Below are positions 50,550-59,879 of a stretch of 64,000 nt of DNA, piece by piece. Position 1 is the stretch's first letter. The number at the start of each line of letters is the position of its first letter. This DNA comes from Staphylococcus sp. Marseille-Q5304. Lineage in GTDB: Bacteria; Bacillota; Bacilli; Staphylococcales; Staphylococcaceae. The stretch is taken from NCBI RefSeq assembly GCF_943737015.1, contig NZ_CALSFP010000001.1:1240001-1304000 (forward strand), in the 5' to 3' direction. The notes under the pieces were generated by a model, which was not told where the DNA came from, ran no database searches, and was given only the letters and a program-made list of their open reading frames with translations. The position numbers were made by a program, and so were the translations under genes.

Positions 50550-51863
50550 TTAATTTTCCTTTCTTTTAATTCTAGTTATAAAAAATCCATCAGAGTTAAA
50601 GTCTTGGGGTAGTATTTGCATCGTTTTTACAAGTTCACCAGTAATAGGATGAACAATAGGATCAAATTCAAAGTCTTTATTAGCTTTTAAAAATGTATAA
50701 ATAACGTTCTCATTTTCCATTTGTTCTATCGTACAAGTTGAATACATTAACGTGCCACCTGGTTTCACGCTATCTTTGACATTGTCTAATATAGCTAACT
50801 GAGTTTCAACAAGTGAATCAATGCTTGTTTGTGACTGTTCGTATTTAATTTCGGGTTTATGGCGTAATACACCAAACCCACTACACGGAGCATCAACTAA
50901 AATCTTATCATATACTTTAGCGTACTTTGTAGTAGCATCATGTTCAAAAGAGGAAATGTTAGATAATCTTAACTTTTTAATATTAAAGTCGATTAAATCT
51001 ATTTTGTGTTCGTGAATATCTGTCGCACCAATATAACCTGTATCATTTAATATTTCTGCCATATGGCATGCTTTACCACCCGGTGCACTACAAGCATCTA
51101 ACACTTCATCGCCCTCTTTAAGATCCATTAGATGCGCCACAAACATCGAACTTTTATCTTGAATCGAAATCAAACCGTCTTTAAACAGACGCGATTCAAT
51201 AATCGGCTTACTACTAATATGGAGACAATAAGCTAAATGTGGATCGACCTGCACACTATAACCTTCTTGTTCTAACCTTGATTGTGCTTCAGATACCGTA
51301 ATTCTTGTGAGATTTACCCGCACAGTTTGATCTACCTTTGTTAACAGTGACTGTGCGATTGTTTCAGTTTGTGGTATATCGTGATGAGTCACCCAATGAT
51401 CGACTAACCATTTTGGTAAACTATACTGTAAGGCAATTCTCTTCTTATCATCAGTGATCTCTGAAAAGTCGGGTAACTCACTACGCATGATTGATCGCAG
51501 TATACCATTGACAACATTTCCGTTATGCGGTCCACCTTTTGATTTAGCGATTTCAACAGCTTCATTGATAATCGCATGTTCTGGCACTTTATCTAGATAG
51601 ACATATTGATAAATACTCATCCATAGTAACTGACGTACCCAACCTTTCAACTTCGTTTGAACAAAGGGTTTTAAATAATAATCTAAGGTGAACTTTCGCT
51701 TTAAAGTTCCGTAAACGAGTTCTGTAAATAAAGCTTTATCTGAGCGATTTAATTCATTATTTGAGAGCACTTCGTTAATGACGATATTACTATAGGCTTT
51801 ATCGTTTAAAATATCTTGTAAGGTTTCAAATGCTAATGATCTTACTGTAACGTCTAATGTCAT
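50550..51863 (-). CDS. rsmB: 16S rRNA (cytosine-967-C5)-methyltransferase RsmB (Sun)
   Basis: The 437-residue protein has an N-terminal NusB-like helical domain (residues about 1-140, with [27 protein letters not shown]) and a C-terminal m5C methyltransferase domain: [17 protein letters not shown] (SAM site), [16 protein letters not shown] and [13 protein letters not shown] with the catalytic Cys pair. It overlaps fmt by four bases. Confidence 0.97.
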   Translation of the reverse strand: MTLDVTVRSLAFETLQDILNDKAYSNIVINEVLSNNELNRSDKALFTELVYGTLKRKFTLDYYLKPFVQTKLKGWVRQLLWMSIYQYVYLDKVPEHAIINEAVEIAKSKGGPHNGNVVNGILRSIMRSELPDFSEITDDKKRIALQYSLPKWLVDHWVTHHDIPQTETIAQSLLTKVDQTVRVNLTRITVSEAQSRLEQEGYSVQVDPHLAYCLHISSKPIIESRLFKDGLISIQDKSSMFVAHLMDLKEGDEVLDACSAPGGKACHMAEILNDTGYIGATDIHEHKIDLIDFNIKKLRLSNISSFEHDATTKYAKVYDKILVDAPCSGFGVLRHKPEIKYEQSQTSIDSLVETQLAILDNVKDSVKPGGTLMYSTCTIEQMENENVIYTFLKANKDFEFDPIVHPITGELVKTMQILPQDFNSDGFFITRIKRKEN

Positions 51864-52792
51864 GTTAATTCCTTTCCTACGAGTGAGTCTTGAACGCCAC
51901 TCAAGTAACTTGCAGCTAACATGCGTTTCTTACCGGCAACTTGAATATCTGTTAATGCAATCGCATCATCAGAGCCTGTAGCTACAATAATAGCCTTTTT
52001 AGTCGTTTCTATAATTGTACCCGGTTTACCAGATTTACCTTTTTCAATACGCGCTGCAAATAATTTCATATTTCCATCATCCATTTTTGTATATGCTACA
52101 GGCCAAGGAGATAATCCACGTATATGGTTGTATATTGTTTCAGCAGATTGAGACCAATCAACTTTTTCATCTTCTCTACTTATGTTTGAAGCAAAGGTTG
52201 CTGCTGTTTCATCTTGAGGGATGCTATCGTTCGTACCATTTATAATTGAAGGCAATGTTTCTTTGAGTAAATCTGCACCTAAAAAGCTTAATTTATCGTG
52301 CATAGAACCTACATCGTCTTGTTCTTCAATGGCGATAGATTGTTGAGAAATGATATTACCTGCATCGAGTTTCTTAACCATATACATGATGGTAATACCT
52401 GTTTCCTTTTCGCCCTCGATAATCGCTTGATGTATAGGTGCACCGCCTCGATATTTTGGTAATAATGAGGCATGCACGTTAATTGCTCCTAACTTTGGTG
52501 CATTTAATAAAGATTCAGGTAGTAATTGACCAAATGCTGCCGTGACGATTAAATCCGCATCTAAATCAATTAATTTTTGTAAGTCATCAGATTGAGATAG
52601 CTTTTCAGGCTGATAGACAGGTAGACCGTGATCAACTGCGACTTGTTTAACTGGTGGCGATGTGAGTTTACGCTTTCTACCAACAGGACGATCAGGTTGT
52701 GTTACGACTGCTATCACATTGTGTTCTGCAATTAGCATTTCTAATACTTTTGTTGAAAAATCTGGTGTACCCATAAAGATTACATTACTCAT
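51860..52792 (-). CDS. fmt: Methionyl-tRNA formyltransferase
   Basis: Fmt formylates initiator Met-tRNA. The 310-residue protein begins [20 protein letters not shown] and has [23 protein letters not shown] (catalytic Asn/His), [19 protein letters not shown] (catalytic Asp), and a C-terminal OB domain. The ATG at 52790-52792 overlaps the stop of the def-like gene, giving coupled translation with GGAGGCG upstream. Confidence 0.97.
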   Translation of the reverse strand: MSNVIFMGTPDFSTKVLEMLIAEHNVIAVVTQPDRPVGRKRKLTSPPVKQVAVDHGLPVYQPEKLSQSDDLQKLIDLDADLIVTAAFGQLLPESLLNAPKLGAINVHASLLPKYRGGAPIHQAIIEGEKETGITIMYMVKKLDAGNIISQQSIAIEEQDDVGSMHDKLSFLGADLLKETLPSIINGTNDSIPQDETAATFASNISREDEKVDWSQSAETIYNHIRGLSPWPVAYTKMDDGNMKLFAARIEKGKSGKPGTIIETTKKAIIVATGSDDAIALTDIQVAGKKRMLAASYLSGVQDSLVGKELT

Positions 52793-53273
52793 TTTCAAAA
52801 TACGCCTCCACTTCTTCTTCATTTAATATTTTTTCAGCTCGTTGCGTAAATACAATTCCTTCAAAATGATCCATCATATGTAAAATCATACGTGCAACGT
52901 CATCGTGAGCTGTCATTTCTACTTCATTACCTTTTTTATCATTACTCTTTACGACAATCATTTTACTACGTTTCACTTCACCGAATACATCAGGAAAACT
53001 CACAGACCCTTCTAAATCTGTATCTGTTTCTTCTGACGCACTGACTAATTGTGGGTTAATCAATTGTAGTAAGCCATCAACTTCCATATCAATCATCGCA
53101 ACCTGTTGAGATATTCCAATCTGAGGTGCACATATTGCAGACGCTTCTTCTGCGTACATCGTATCTTCTAAATCAAGTAATAATTGTTCTAATTGCGAAT
53201 CAAATTGCGTTGTTTGTGGGATCTTTTTAGATAATATTGGATGTTTTGCTGGCACAAGTTTTTTTATCGTCAT
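52785..53273 (-). CDS. Peptide deformylase-like protein with degenerate active site
   Basis: The 162-residue protein has the deformylase fold, but the key residues are altered. Motif 1 reads [10 protein letters not shown] instead of GxGLAAPQ. Motif 2 reads EGSVSFPD, with Ser in place of the metal-binding Cys of EGCLS. Motif 3 reads HMMDHFEG, with the catalytic Glu of HExxH replaced by Met. It keeps both His residues and the def-fmt gene order. S. aureus also has a second, altered deformylase homologue that is reported as non-functional. Probably not an active deformylase. Confidence 0.92.
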   Translation of the reverse strand: MTIKKLVPAKHPILSKKIPQTTQFDSQLEQLLLDLEDTMYAEEASAICAPQIGISQQVAMIDMEVDGLLQLINPQLVSASEETDTDLEGSVSFPDVFGEVKRSKMIVVKSNDKKGNEVEMTAHDDVARMILHMMDHFEGIVFTQRAEKILNEEEVEAYFENE

Positions 53274-53473
53274 CTTGCTTACTCCTTAGAAAATTTCATC
53301 ATGTCATTATAACTTACTTTTACTAGATTTGCACCCTGTTCTTCGACACTCAATCTATATTCTTATAGTAATATGATATGAAGTTGAATGCTAAAGATAA
53401 ACAATGTTTATGCTGTATTATAATTTTAAATATAATTTTAGTTTACATAATAATGTTATGGTTTTAATATTTT

Positions 53474-53508
53474 TAAAATAAAACTAGAACATATCTCTAT
53501 GCTCTAGT
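53474..53508 (-). terminator. Terminator after the GNAT gene
   Basis: ACTAGAAC...ATA and TAT...GCTCTAGT pair around an ATCTC-centred loop (53483-53507). TTTTATTTT follows on the minus strand. The rest of 53274-53560 is AT-rich without a gene. Confidence 0.55.
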
Positions 53509-53560
53509 CGGTGTGTAATAATATTTAACTTTGTAGATGTATATGCCTTCGATCGTTACT

Positions 53561-54253
53561 TTATTTAATAGATAAAGTTGTTCGCTGACGCCCTTCTTCA
53601 TCAAAGTTCGTAGGGTCTAACCATCTTTCATAAAACGGTTTAATGTTATACCAATCACTATCTGTCATTGCAAACCAACTTGTATCACGTGTTCTCCCTT
53701 TATATATAACATGGTTTCTAAAAGTACCTTCATATTGGAAACCAAGTCGTTGTGCTGCTTTTTTAGAGGGTTGATTGAGTGCATCACATTTCCATTCGTA
53801 CCTTCTATATCCTAAGTTGTCGAATACATGTCGTGCTAATAAGAATTGTGCTTCCGTAGCAATCCGACTTTTCTGTAATTGATTTGAATAATGAATATGT
53901 CCTACTTCAATCGTACCGTGATTACAGTTGATACGTAACAGTGATACAATACCTAATGCTCGATTGGATGATTTATCAATTACAGCTATATAATAAGGGT
54001 CTTTACTCGTAATTTTCTCTCTAAATTGCTCTTTAAATGCAATATACGTTTGTGGTTGATCATCTGGTAAATATGTCCAATTAGGTGCATCTGATTCTTC
54101 TTTAAAATGCATATATAAGTCATCAATATGATGCTCTGTAAACTTTTCCAATCTGCAATAAATCCCAGTTAATGTTGAAAAATGTGGCATAGGTGGGTTA
54201 TTAAAATCTGTTATTGATTCCCCAATAGGTTGATTAAAACGATTATATTGCAT
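53561..54253 (-). CDS. GNAT family N-acetyltransferase (RimJ/RimL-like)
   Basis: The 230-residue protein resembles the Acetyltransf_3 group: GIYCRLEKFTEHHIDDLYMHF, PYYIAVIDKSSNRALGIVSLLRIN, EVGHIHYSNQLQKSRIATEAQFLLARHVFDNLGYRRYEWKCDALNQPSKKAAQRLGFQYEGTFRNH. The QxxRIATE loop stands in for the acetyl-CoA-binding region. The substrate is unknown; relatives acetylate protein N-termini, amino acids or antibiotics. It is an accessory gene between def and priA. Confidence 0.88.
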   Translation of the reverse strand: MQYNRFNQPIGESITDFNNPPMPHFSTLTGIYCRLEKFTEHHIDDLYMHFKEESDAPNWTYLPDDQPQTYIAFKEQFREKITSKDPYYIAVIDKSSNRALGIVSLLRINCNHGTIEVGHIHYSNQLQKSRIATEAQFLLARHVFDNLGYRRYEWKCDALNQPSKKAAQRLGFQYEGTFRNHVIYKGRTRDTSWFAMTDSDWYNIKPFYERWLDPTNFDEEGRQRTTLSIK

Positions 54254-54372
54254 ATTTGCTAGCCCCCTTTGTCATTAAATAAAATATATATTGTTTGACT
54301 AAAACTATTTGAAATGCAATCAAAATAATATTTTGTCATTTAACTAGGATTATAACTCAATCATACTTATGA

Positions 54373-54567
54373 TTAACCAACATCATCTGCTGTCGTATTG
54401 AAAAACTCAGCTAACATCTTCGCATCCTCTTCTTTCAACATTTCTTTTTTAGCTTCAATATTTCTTATCATGTCCTTACTTAAATTTGAATTATATAATG
54501 AAGCTAAACGATTCGATAATTCTTCTATGCTCAAACCGGTAGCTTCTCTATTACTCATTAAACTCAT
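54373..54567 (-). CDS. Small HTH (XRE-like) protein
   Basis: The 64-residue protein MSLMSNREATGLSIEELSNRL... contains a helix-turn-helix-like region (SIEELSNRLASLYNSNLSKDMIRNIEAKKEMLKEEDAKMLAEFFNTTADDVG). The recognition helix is less canonical than in Cro/CI proteins. GAGGGG lies seven bases before the ATG at 54565-54567. A near-perfect promoter is about 100 bases upstream. No obvious partner is adjacent, since the GNAT gene follows after 119 bases. Function unknown. Confidence 0.75.
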   Translation of the reverse strand: MSLMSNREATGLSIEELSNRLASLYNSNLSKDMIRNIEAKKEMLKEEDAKMLAEFFNTTADDVG

Positions 54568-54672
54568 AAGCACACCCCTCTGCACGAAAAATAAAATGTT
54601 ATCCTTGAACTATCACAACATCTAAAACAATTGAAAAATTAAAATATTCTGAATATTTACTCGTTATTAATT

Positions 54673-54701
54673 AATATACCTTTATCATGGTTTAAATGCA
54701 A
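54673..54701 (-). promoter_or_regulatory. Promoter of the small HTH gene
   Basis: TTGCAT (54696-54701) and TATATT (54673-54678) are spaced 17 bases on the minus strand. Confidence 0.7.
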
Positions 54702-54774
54702 TCCATGTTTAGTTCTATTTTAAATATTTTTAGAGTAAATACATTCAAAAAAATAGTACCTGAAACATCAATCA

Positions 54775-54820
54775 AAAAATAAAATCCCACTCAAAGATTT
54801 AAATTCTTTGAATGGGATTG
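54775..54820 (-). terminator. priA terminator
   Basis: AATCCCACTCAAAGA/TCTTTGAATGGGATT with an A/T-rich loop is followed by TTATTTTTTG on the minus strand, immediately after priA. Confidence 0.92.
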
Positions 54821-54823
54821 TAT

Positions 54824-57232
54824 TTACATTAACATTTGTGGGTTGATATCAATTTTTAATGAAAGTTTATCTTTAACATATAAATCATGGTAGTATTCAT
54901 CTAAATATTTTAGGGCGTCTACTAATGCTGGCTCTTGTTTGTATTTGATTAATATTTGGAAACGATATTCTTTATTTATTCTTGATAATGCTGCAGGTGA
55001 TGGCCCTAATACGAGCGATTTATCAGTTAAATATTGCAATAAAATTTTATGAATATGTTTTGAAGCTTCCATGACTTTTTTCATGTCTTTATGTGAAATC
55101 GTAAAGTTAATTAAAAAGAAATATGGAGGGTATTTTCCAAGTTTACGATAATTCATTTCTTTATCATAAAATTCTTTGAAGTTATTAGCTTGAACGTCTT
55201 TAATTGCATAATGTTCCGGATTATAAGTTTGTATAATTACCTGTCCTTCTTTTTCATGTCGTCCGGCACGACCTGCAACTTGGGTCAACAATTGGAATGT
55301 TCTTTCACTTGCTCTGAAATCTGGTAAATTTAACATCGTATCGGCATTCAACACACCGACTAACGTGATATTTGGGAAATCTAATCCTTTGGCAATCATT
55401 TGTGTGCCTAACAAGATATCTCCTTTACCTTCGCCGAAATCTTCTAGTAACTTTTCATGGGCGCCTTTACGTGAAGTCGTATCGACATCCATACGTATGA
55501 TTCGAGCCTCTGGAAATGTTTGTTGTAATAACTCTTCAACACGTTGTGTCCCTGTCCCAACTTGTCTAATATGGTCACTCTCACAGTTTGGACATTGGTT
55601 CGAAGGTGTAGCTTGGTAACCACAATAATGACATTTCAACTGATCCGTTGACTTATGATAAGTTAAAGAAATATCACAATTTGGACATTGTGGTACGTGA
55701 CCACAATCCCGACAAAGCATAAATGAAGCATAACCGCGTCTGTTTAAAAACAACACGATTTGTTCTTGTCGAGCAAGTTTTTCTTCAATTGCTTGATGTA
55801 ACTGTTTAGAAAACATGGAACGGTTACCCGAGCTTAATTCCTCTCTCATATCAACAATATCGACTTCAGGTAATATCTTTTGATTAACTCTAGAAGGTAA
55901 CGCTAACAGTTCATATACACCCTTTTCAGCACGTGCAAAGCTTTCTAAACTTGGCGTCGCACTCCCTAAAATTAATGGGCAATGATGATACTGACTCCGC
56001 CATTGTGCGATATCTCGTGCATGGTATCGTGGATAATCTTCTTGCTTATATGAAGATTCATGTTCTTCATCGATGATAATCATGCCTAAGTTTTTAAAAG
56101 GGGCAAAGACACTCGAGCGTGCACCTACACTCACACTTGCTTTTCCGTCACGTATTTTTTGCCACTCGTCATAACGTTCGCCTTTCGATAATCCCGAATG
56201 CAGTACAGCCACATCATCACCAAACCGACGTTTAAAACGCAATACCATTTGTGGCGTTAACGCAATTTCAGGTACGAGCATCATCGCTTGTTTCCCAAGA
56301 TTAAGCACCGTTTCAATCGTCTGTAAATACACCTCGGTTTTACCTGATCCTGTTACGCCGTGAAGTAAAAATGTCCGTTGTTGCTGAGATTCAATCGTTT
56401 CTATTATTGAATCATAAGCTACTTGTTGCTCGGTGGTTAGTACTTGTTTTTCATCTTGTTCAAACACACGCGTTTCAAAAGGATCTCGATCAATGATGGC
56501 ATCATATTTTTCAATAAATCCTTTACGAATTAATGTATCGATACTAGATTTAGAAAAGGACATTTCATCTAATTGTTTCAGAGTTACAGTATGGTGTTGT
56601 TCATCAATCAAATAAGCATAAACATCATATTGTTTCGGTGACTTTTCTAATGAACCTAACACTGCATCAACATCAAAGCCTTCAATTAACCTTACCGCTC
56701 TTTGTTTCTTTTTTGATACATTTTGCGTCAGTTTCGTTTCTTCTGAAATGACACCTTGCTTTAATAGAGGTGTTATAGCCGTTAAATCATTATTAGATTG
56801 AGCTTCTTTGTATGGGTATAACCCTTCGTTATTAAATTTTAGTTGTAGTTGTTGGGGTACTTCTGAAAATGATTCAATTTTAAAGTATTTCGTATACTTT
56901 GCTTTTATAGCACTCGGTAACATTGCCTCTAACATCGAAATACGTTTCGTAACAAAATATTGGTTGTACCACTCTGTTAATTGAATGAGTTCTTGTGTTA
57001 ACTCAGGTTGGATATCTTGAATCTCTTTAATTTTCTTTAATTTTGAAATATCCATATCCGAATCAGGTTGGTCAGTCAGAGACATAATGTATCCTTGTAC
57101 AGTTCGTGGACCAAATGGCACAATCACACGCATCCCAACTTGAATCATGGCTTGCATTTGATCCGGAATTAAATAATCAAAAGTGAAGTCAACACTTTTT
57201 GACGGAATGTCTACTATGACCTTTGCTATCAT
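54824..57232 (-). CDS. priA: Primosomal protein N' (replication restart helicase PriA)
   Basis: PriA restarts collapsed forks. The 802-residue protein has the N-terminal DNA-binding domain (AKVIVDIPSKSVDFTFDYLIP, RVIVPFGPRTVQGYI), Walker A HGVTGSGKTEVYL, DEEH IIIDEEHESSYK, the zinc cluster region with CRDCGHVPQCPNCD, CHYCGY and CPNCES, and GTGTQRVEE, TQMIAKGLDFPN and RAGR. It starts one base after coaBC. Confidence 0.97.
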   Translation of the reverse strand: MIAKVIVDIPSKSVDFTFDYLIPDQMQAMIQVGMRVIVPFGPRTVQGYIMSLTDQPDSDMDISKLKKIKEIQDIQPELTQELIQLTEWYNQYFVTKRISMLEAMLPSAIKAKYTKYFKIESFSEVPQQLQLKFNNEGLYPYKEAQSNNDLTAITPLLKQGVISEETKLTQNVSKKKQRAVRLIEGFDVDAVLGSLEKSPKQYDVYAYLIDEQHHTVTLKQLDEMSFSKSSIDTLIRKGFIEKYDAIIDRDPFETRVFEQDEKQVLTTEQQVAYDSIIETIESQQQRTFLLHGVTGSGKTEVYLQTIETVLNLGKQAMMLVPEIALTPQMVLRFKRRFGDDVAVLHSGLSKGERYDEWQKIRDGKASVSVGARSSVFAPFKNLGMIIIDEEHESSYKQEDYPRYHARDIAQWRSQYHHCPLILGSATPSLESFARAEKGVYELLALPSRVNQKILPEVDIVDMREELSSGNRSMFSKQLHQAIEEKLARQEQIVLFLNRRGYASFMLCRDCGHVPQCPNCDISLTYHKSTDQLKCHYCGYQATPSNQCPNCESDHIRQVGTGTQRVEELLQQTFPEARIIRMDVDTTSRKGAHEKLLEDFGEGKGDILLGTQMIAKGLDFPNITLVGVLNADTMLNLPDFRASERTFQLLTQVAGRAGRHEKEGQVIIQTYNPEHYAIKDVQANNFKEFYDKEMNYRKLGKYPPYFFLINFTISHKDMKKVMEASKHIHKILLQYLTDKSLVLGPSPAALSRINKEYRFQILIKYKQEPALVDALKYLDEYYHDLYVKDKLSLKIDINPQMLM

Positions 57233-57233
57233 A

Positions 57234-58442
57234 CTAATGCCACCTTGCTTCTACACTATCTACAATCATTTCTGCTAACTCTGTTTTTTTCTTTTTACCT
57301 AAATGTATATCATTACCATCTTTAAAGTACATCGTATAATCATTGTCGTCTGAACTAAATCCTATAGATAAATCTCCAACGTTATTAGCAATAATTACAT
57401 CTGCTTTTTTACGTTCTAGCTTTTGCTTAGCATAAGCTTCAATATTTTGAGTTTCAGCTGCAAATCCAACTAAATATTGGTGTGTTTTATGTTCTCCTAA
57501 ATATTTAAGAATATCCGGCGTACGTTTGAATGTGACAGATAATGTACCATCTTGTTTCTTCAATTTATGGTCTAGTGGTGTTTCTGGAGCATAATCTGAA
57601 ACTGCTGCAGCTTTAAAGATAATGTCTTGGTTCTCGAAATTTGATTTTACAGCTTCAAACATTTCATCGGCACTCTTAACTTGAATTAAGTTGACCTGTT
57701 CTGGTGCTGTGAGATTTGTCGGTCCTGAAACAAGTGTGACAAGTGCACCACGTTGTTGAAGTGTTTCAGCTAAAGCATAACCTATTTTACCTGATGAACG
57801 ATTAGATAAATATCTAACAGGATCAAGCTCTTCGACAGTCGGTCCTGCAGTAATTAAGACATGCTTACCTTTAAAACGACTTGGTTGTTCATGTGTAGAT
57901 TCCTCTTCATTTTTGAAAAAGTGAGTCAAACGTTCAACGATTTGTAATGGTTCTTCCATACGTCCTTTAGCTACATAGCCACATGCTAAAAAGCCTTCAC
58001 CAGGTTCTAAAAAGTGATATCCATCTGAACGTAAAATTGACATATTATGTTGCGTTCTATTGTTTTCATACATATGAACATTCATTGCAGGTGCAACGAA
58101 CTTTGGTGTTTCTGTAGCAAGTAGCGTTGAAGTGACCATATCATCAGCAATACCATGTGCTAACTTTGCAAGGGTATTGGCAGTAGCAGGTGCGACAACG
58201 ATGGCATCCGCCCAATCACCTAAAGCAACATGTTGTATTTCTTCTGGATTTTGTTCAATAAAGGTACTTGTATAAACCGTATTTCGACCAATCGCTTGAA
58301 AAGCTAAAGGCGTAACAAATTCTTGAGCATGATCAGTTAACATTACTCTGACATCGTAACCCGCTTGAGTGAGTTTACTCGTTAAATCAATCGCTTTATA
58401 AGCTGCAATACCGCCAGTAACGGCAAGTAATATTCGTTTCAT
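57234..58442 (-). CDS. coaBC: Bifunctional phosphopantothenoylcysteine decarboxylase / phosphopantothenate-cysteine ligase
   Basis: CoaBC carries out two steps of coenzyme A synthesis. The 402-residue protein has the FMN-dependent CoaC half (MKRILLAVTGGIAAYKAIDL, the catalytic region NTLAKLAHGIADD, PAMNVHMYEN, GEGFLACGYVAKGRM) and the CoaB half from about 190 (VLITAGPTVEELDPVRYLSNRSSGKIGYALAE, AAAVSDY). I choose the ATG at 58440-58442 because GGAGG lies 8-9 bases upstream. Confidence 0.96.
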   Translation of the reverse strand: MKRILLAVTGGIAAYKAIDLTSKLTQAGYDVRVMLTDHAQEFVTPLAFQAIGRNTVYTSTFIEQNPEEIQHVALGDWADAIVVAPATANTLAKLAHGIADDMVTSTLLATETPKFVAPAMNVHMYENNRTQHNMSILRSDGYHFLEPGEGFLACGYVAKGRMEEPLQIVERLTHFFKNEEESTHEQPSRFKGKHVLITAGPTVEELDPVRYLSNRSSGKIGYALAETLQQRGALVTLVSGPTNLTAPEQVNLIQVKSADEMFEAVKSNFENQDIIFKAAAVSDYAPETPLDHKLKKQDGTLSVTFKRTPDILKYLGEHKTHQYLVGFAAETQNIEAYAKQKLERKKADVIIANNVGDLSIGFSSDDNDYTMYFKDGNDIHLGKKKKTELAEMIVDSVEARWH

Positions 58443-58566
58443 TGCACATATCCTCCAACTAGAAATTTGTATCATACTTTTCTATTTATTTTAAAATTAA
58501 AGAAAATTTATCGTCATTATTTAATTTATTACTTTGTATTATACACAAAAGCTCAACAAAATTAAA

Positions 58567-58722
58567 AAGGGAGCAAGACAGAAATCTCATGGAAAAGATT
58601 TCGTCGTCTTGCCCCGGCACAGGTGACTAGAAATGAAGCAAGTGCTAACGCAGCTTCAATTCAGTCAGCCACTGACCCCATTTATGGGGAGCGAGACAGA
58701 AATCTCATGGAAAAGATTTCGG
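58567..58722 (+). repeat. Staphylococcal intergenic hairpin repeat, copy C with internal direct duplication
   Basis: GGGAGCAAGACAGAAATC...GATTTCGTCGTCTTGCCCC begins at 58569 and is followed by blocks like those of copies A and B (GTGACTAG, TTCAATTCAGTCAGCCACTG). A second partial unit starts at 58686. The 27-base run from GACAGAAATCTCATGG to GATTTCG is identical at 58577-58603 and 58695-58721, a 118-base period. The rest of the 58443-58893 gap is AT-rich, with one weak hairpin before rpoZ. Confidence 0.78.
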
Positions 58723-58804
58723 CTAGAATATCAGATTTCATTTTTTAAGCTCACTACCGTGCTAAAAACAATAAAGAAATCTTATTGAACAAAGTGATAT
58801 AAGT

Positions 58805-58835
58805 AAAGGTAGAGACCTCAATTGCCTCTACCTTC
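58805..58835 (-). terminator. Weak terminator-like hairpin after rpoZ
   Basis: AAGGTAGAG/CTCTACCTT with a 13-base loop lies about 60 bases after the rpoZ stop. The U-tract is poor. Confidence 0.4.
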
Positions 58836-58893
58836 ACTCATGTTATTAAATTATGTGTAATGTATTAACTTAAAAAAATTGCATTTTAACAGT

Positions 58894-59096
58894 TTATTTA
58901 ACTGTTCCGTTTGGATATACTTCGCCGTTAGCAATTTCTTCTAATGCTTTACCAACAGGTTTTTTTGATTCATAACTTGCTTGTACTTCTGTTTCAGGTT
59001 TTTCATCAATTTCACGTGCACGTTTAGCAGCTGTAGTTGCTACTAAATATTGTGAGTTAACTTGCTTCATTAATTGGTTTAAAGGTGGATTTAACA

Positions 59097-59097
<1 letters not shown>
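58894..59097 (-). CDS. rpoZ: DNA-directed RNA polymerase omega subunit
   Basis: Omega assists assembly of RNA polymerase. The 67-residue protein starts MLNPPLNQLMKQVNSQYLVATTAAKRAREIDEKP and ends KPVGKALEEIANGEVYPNGTVK, the family core. The start overlaps the gmk stop by one base. Confidence 0.96.
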
Positions 59098-59723
<626 letters not shown>

Positions 59724-59838
59724 TTACGACCTCTCTAAGCTATTCTTCTATTATTAACACATGATACCATATTCCCTATTTAATTGTATAGCTCTTTTAG
59801 GCTTAAACTTTGACGATGACCTATCGTTTTCTACATGT

Positions 59839-59844
59839 TACAAT
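59839..59844 (+). promoter_or_regulatory. rqcH -10 element (extended)
   Basis: TGTTACAAT gives TACAAT with a TG extension, about 35 bases before the rqcH ATG. A TTGACG box at 59810-59815 is 23 bases away, too far for a standard -35. Confidence 0.45.
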
Positions 59845-59879
59845 ACAATGAATGACTAAAAATAAGGTGGCAGATAATC

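Noticed and set aside
58567..58722. CRISPR-like array from repeated segments
   Set aside because: Only two copies of a 27-base segment, in a known type of intergenic hairpin repeat, with no spacer regularity and no cas genes.
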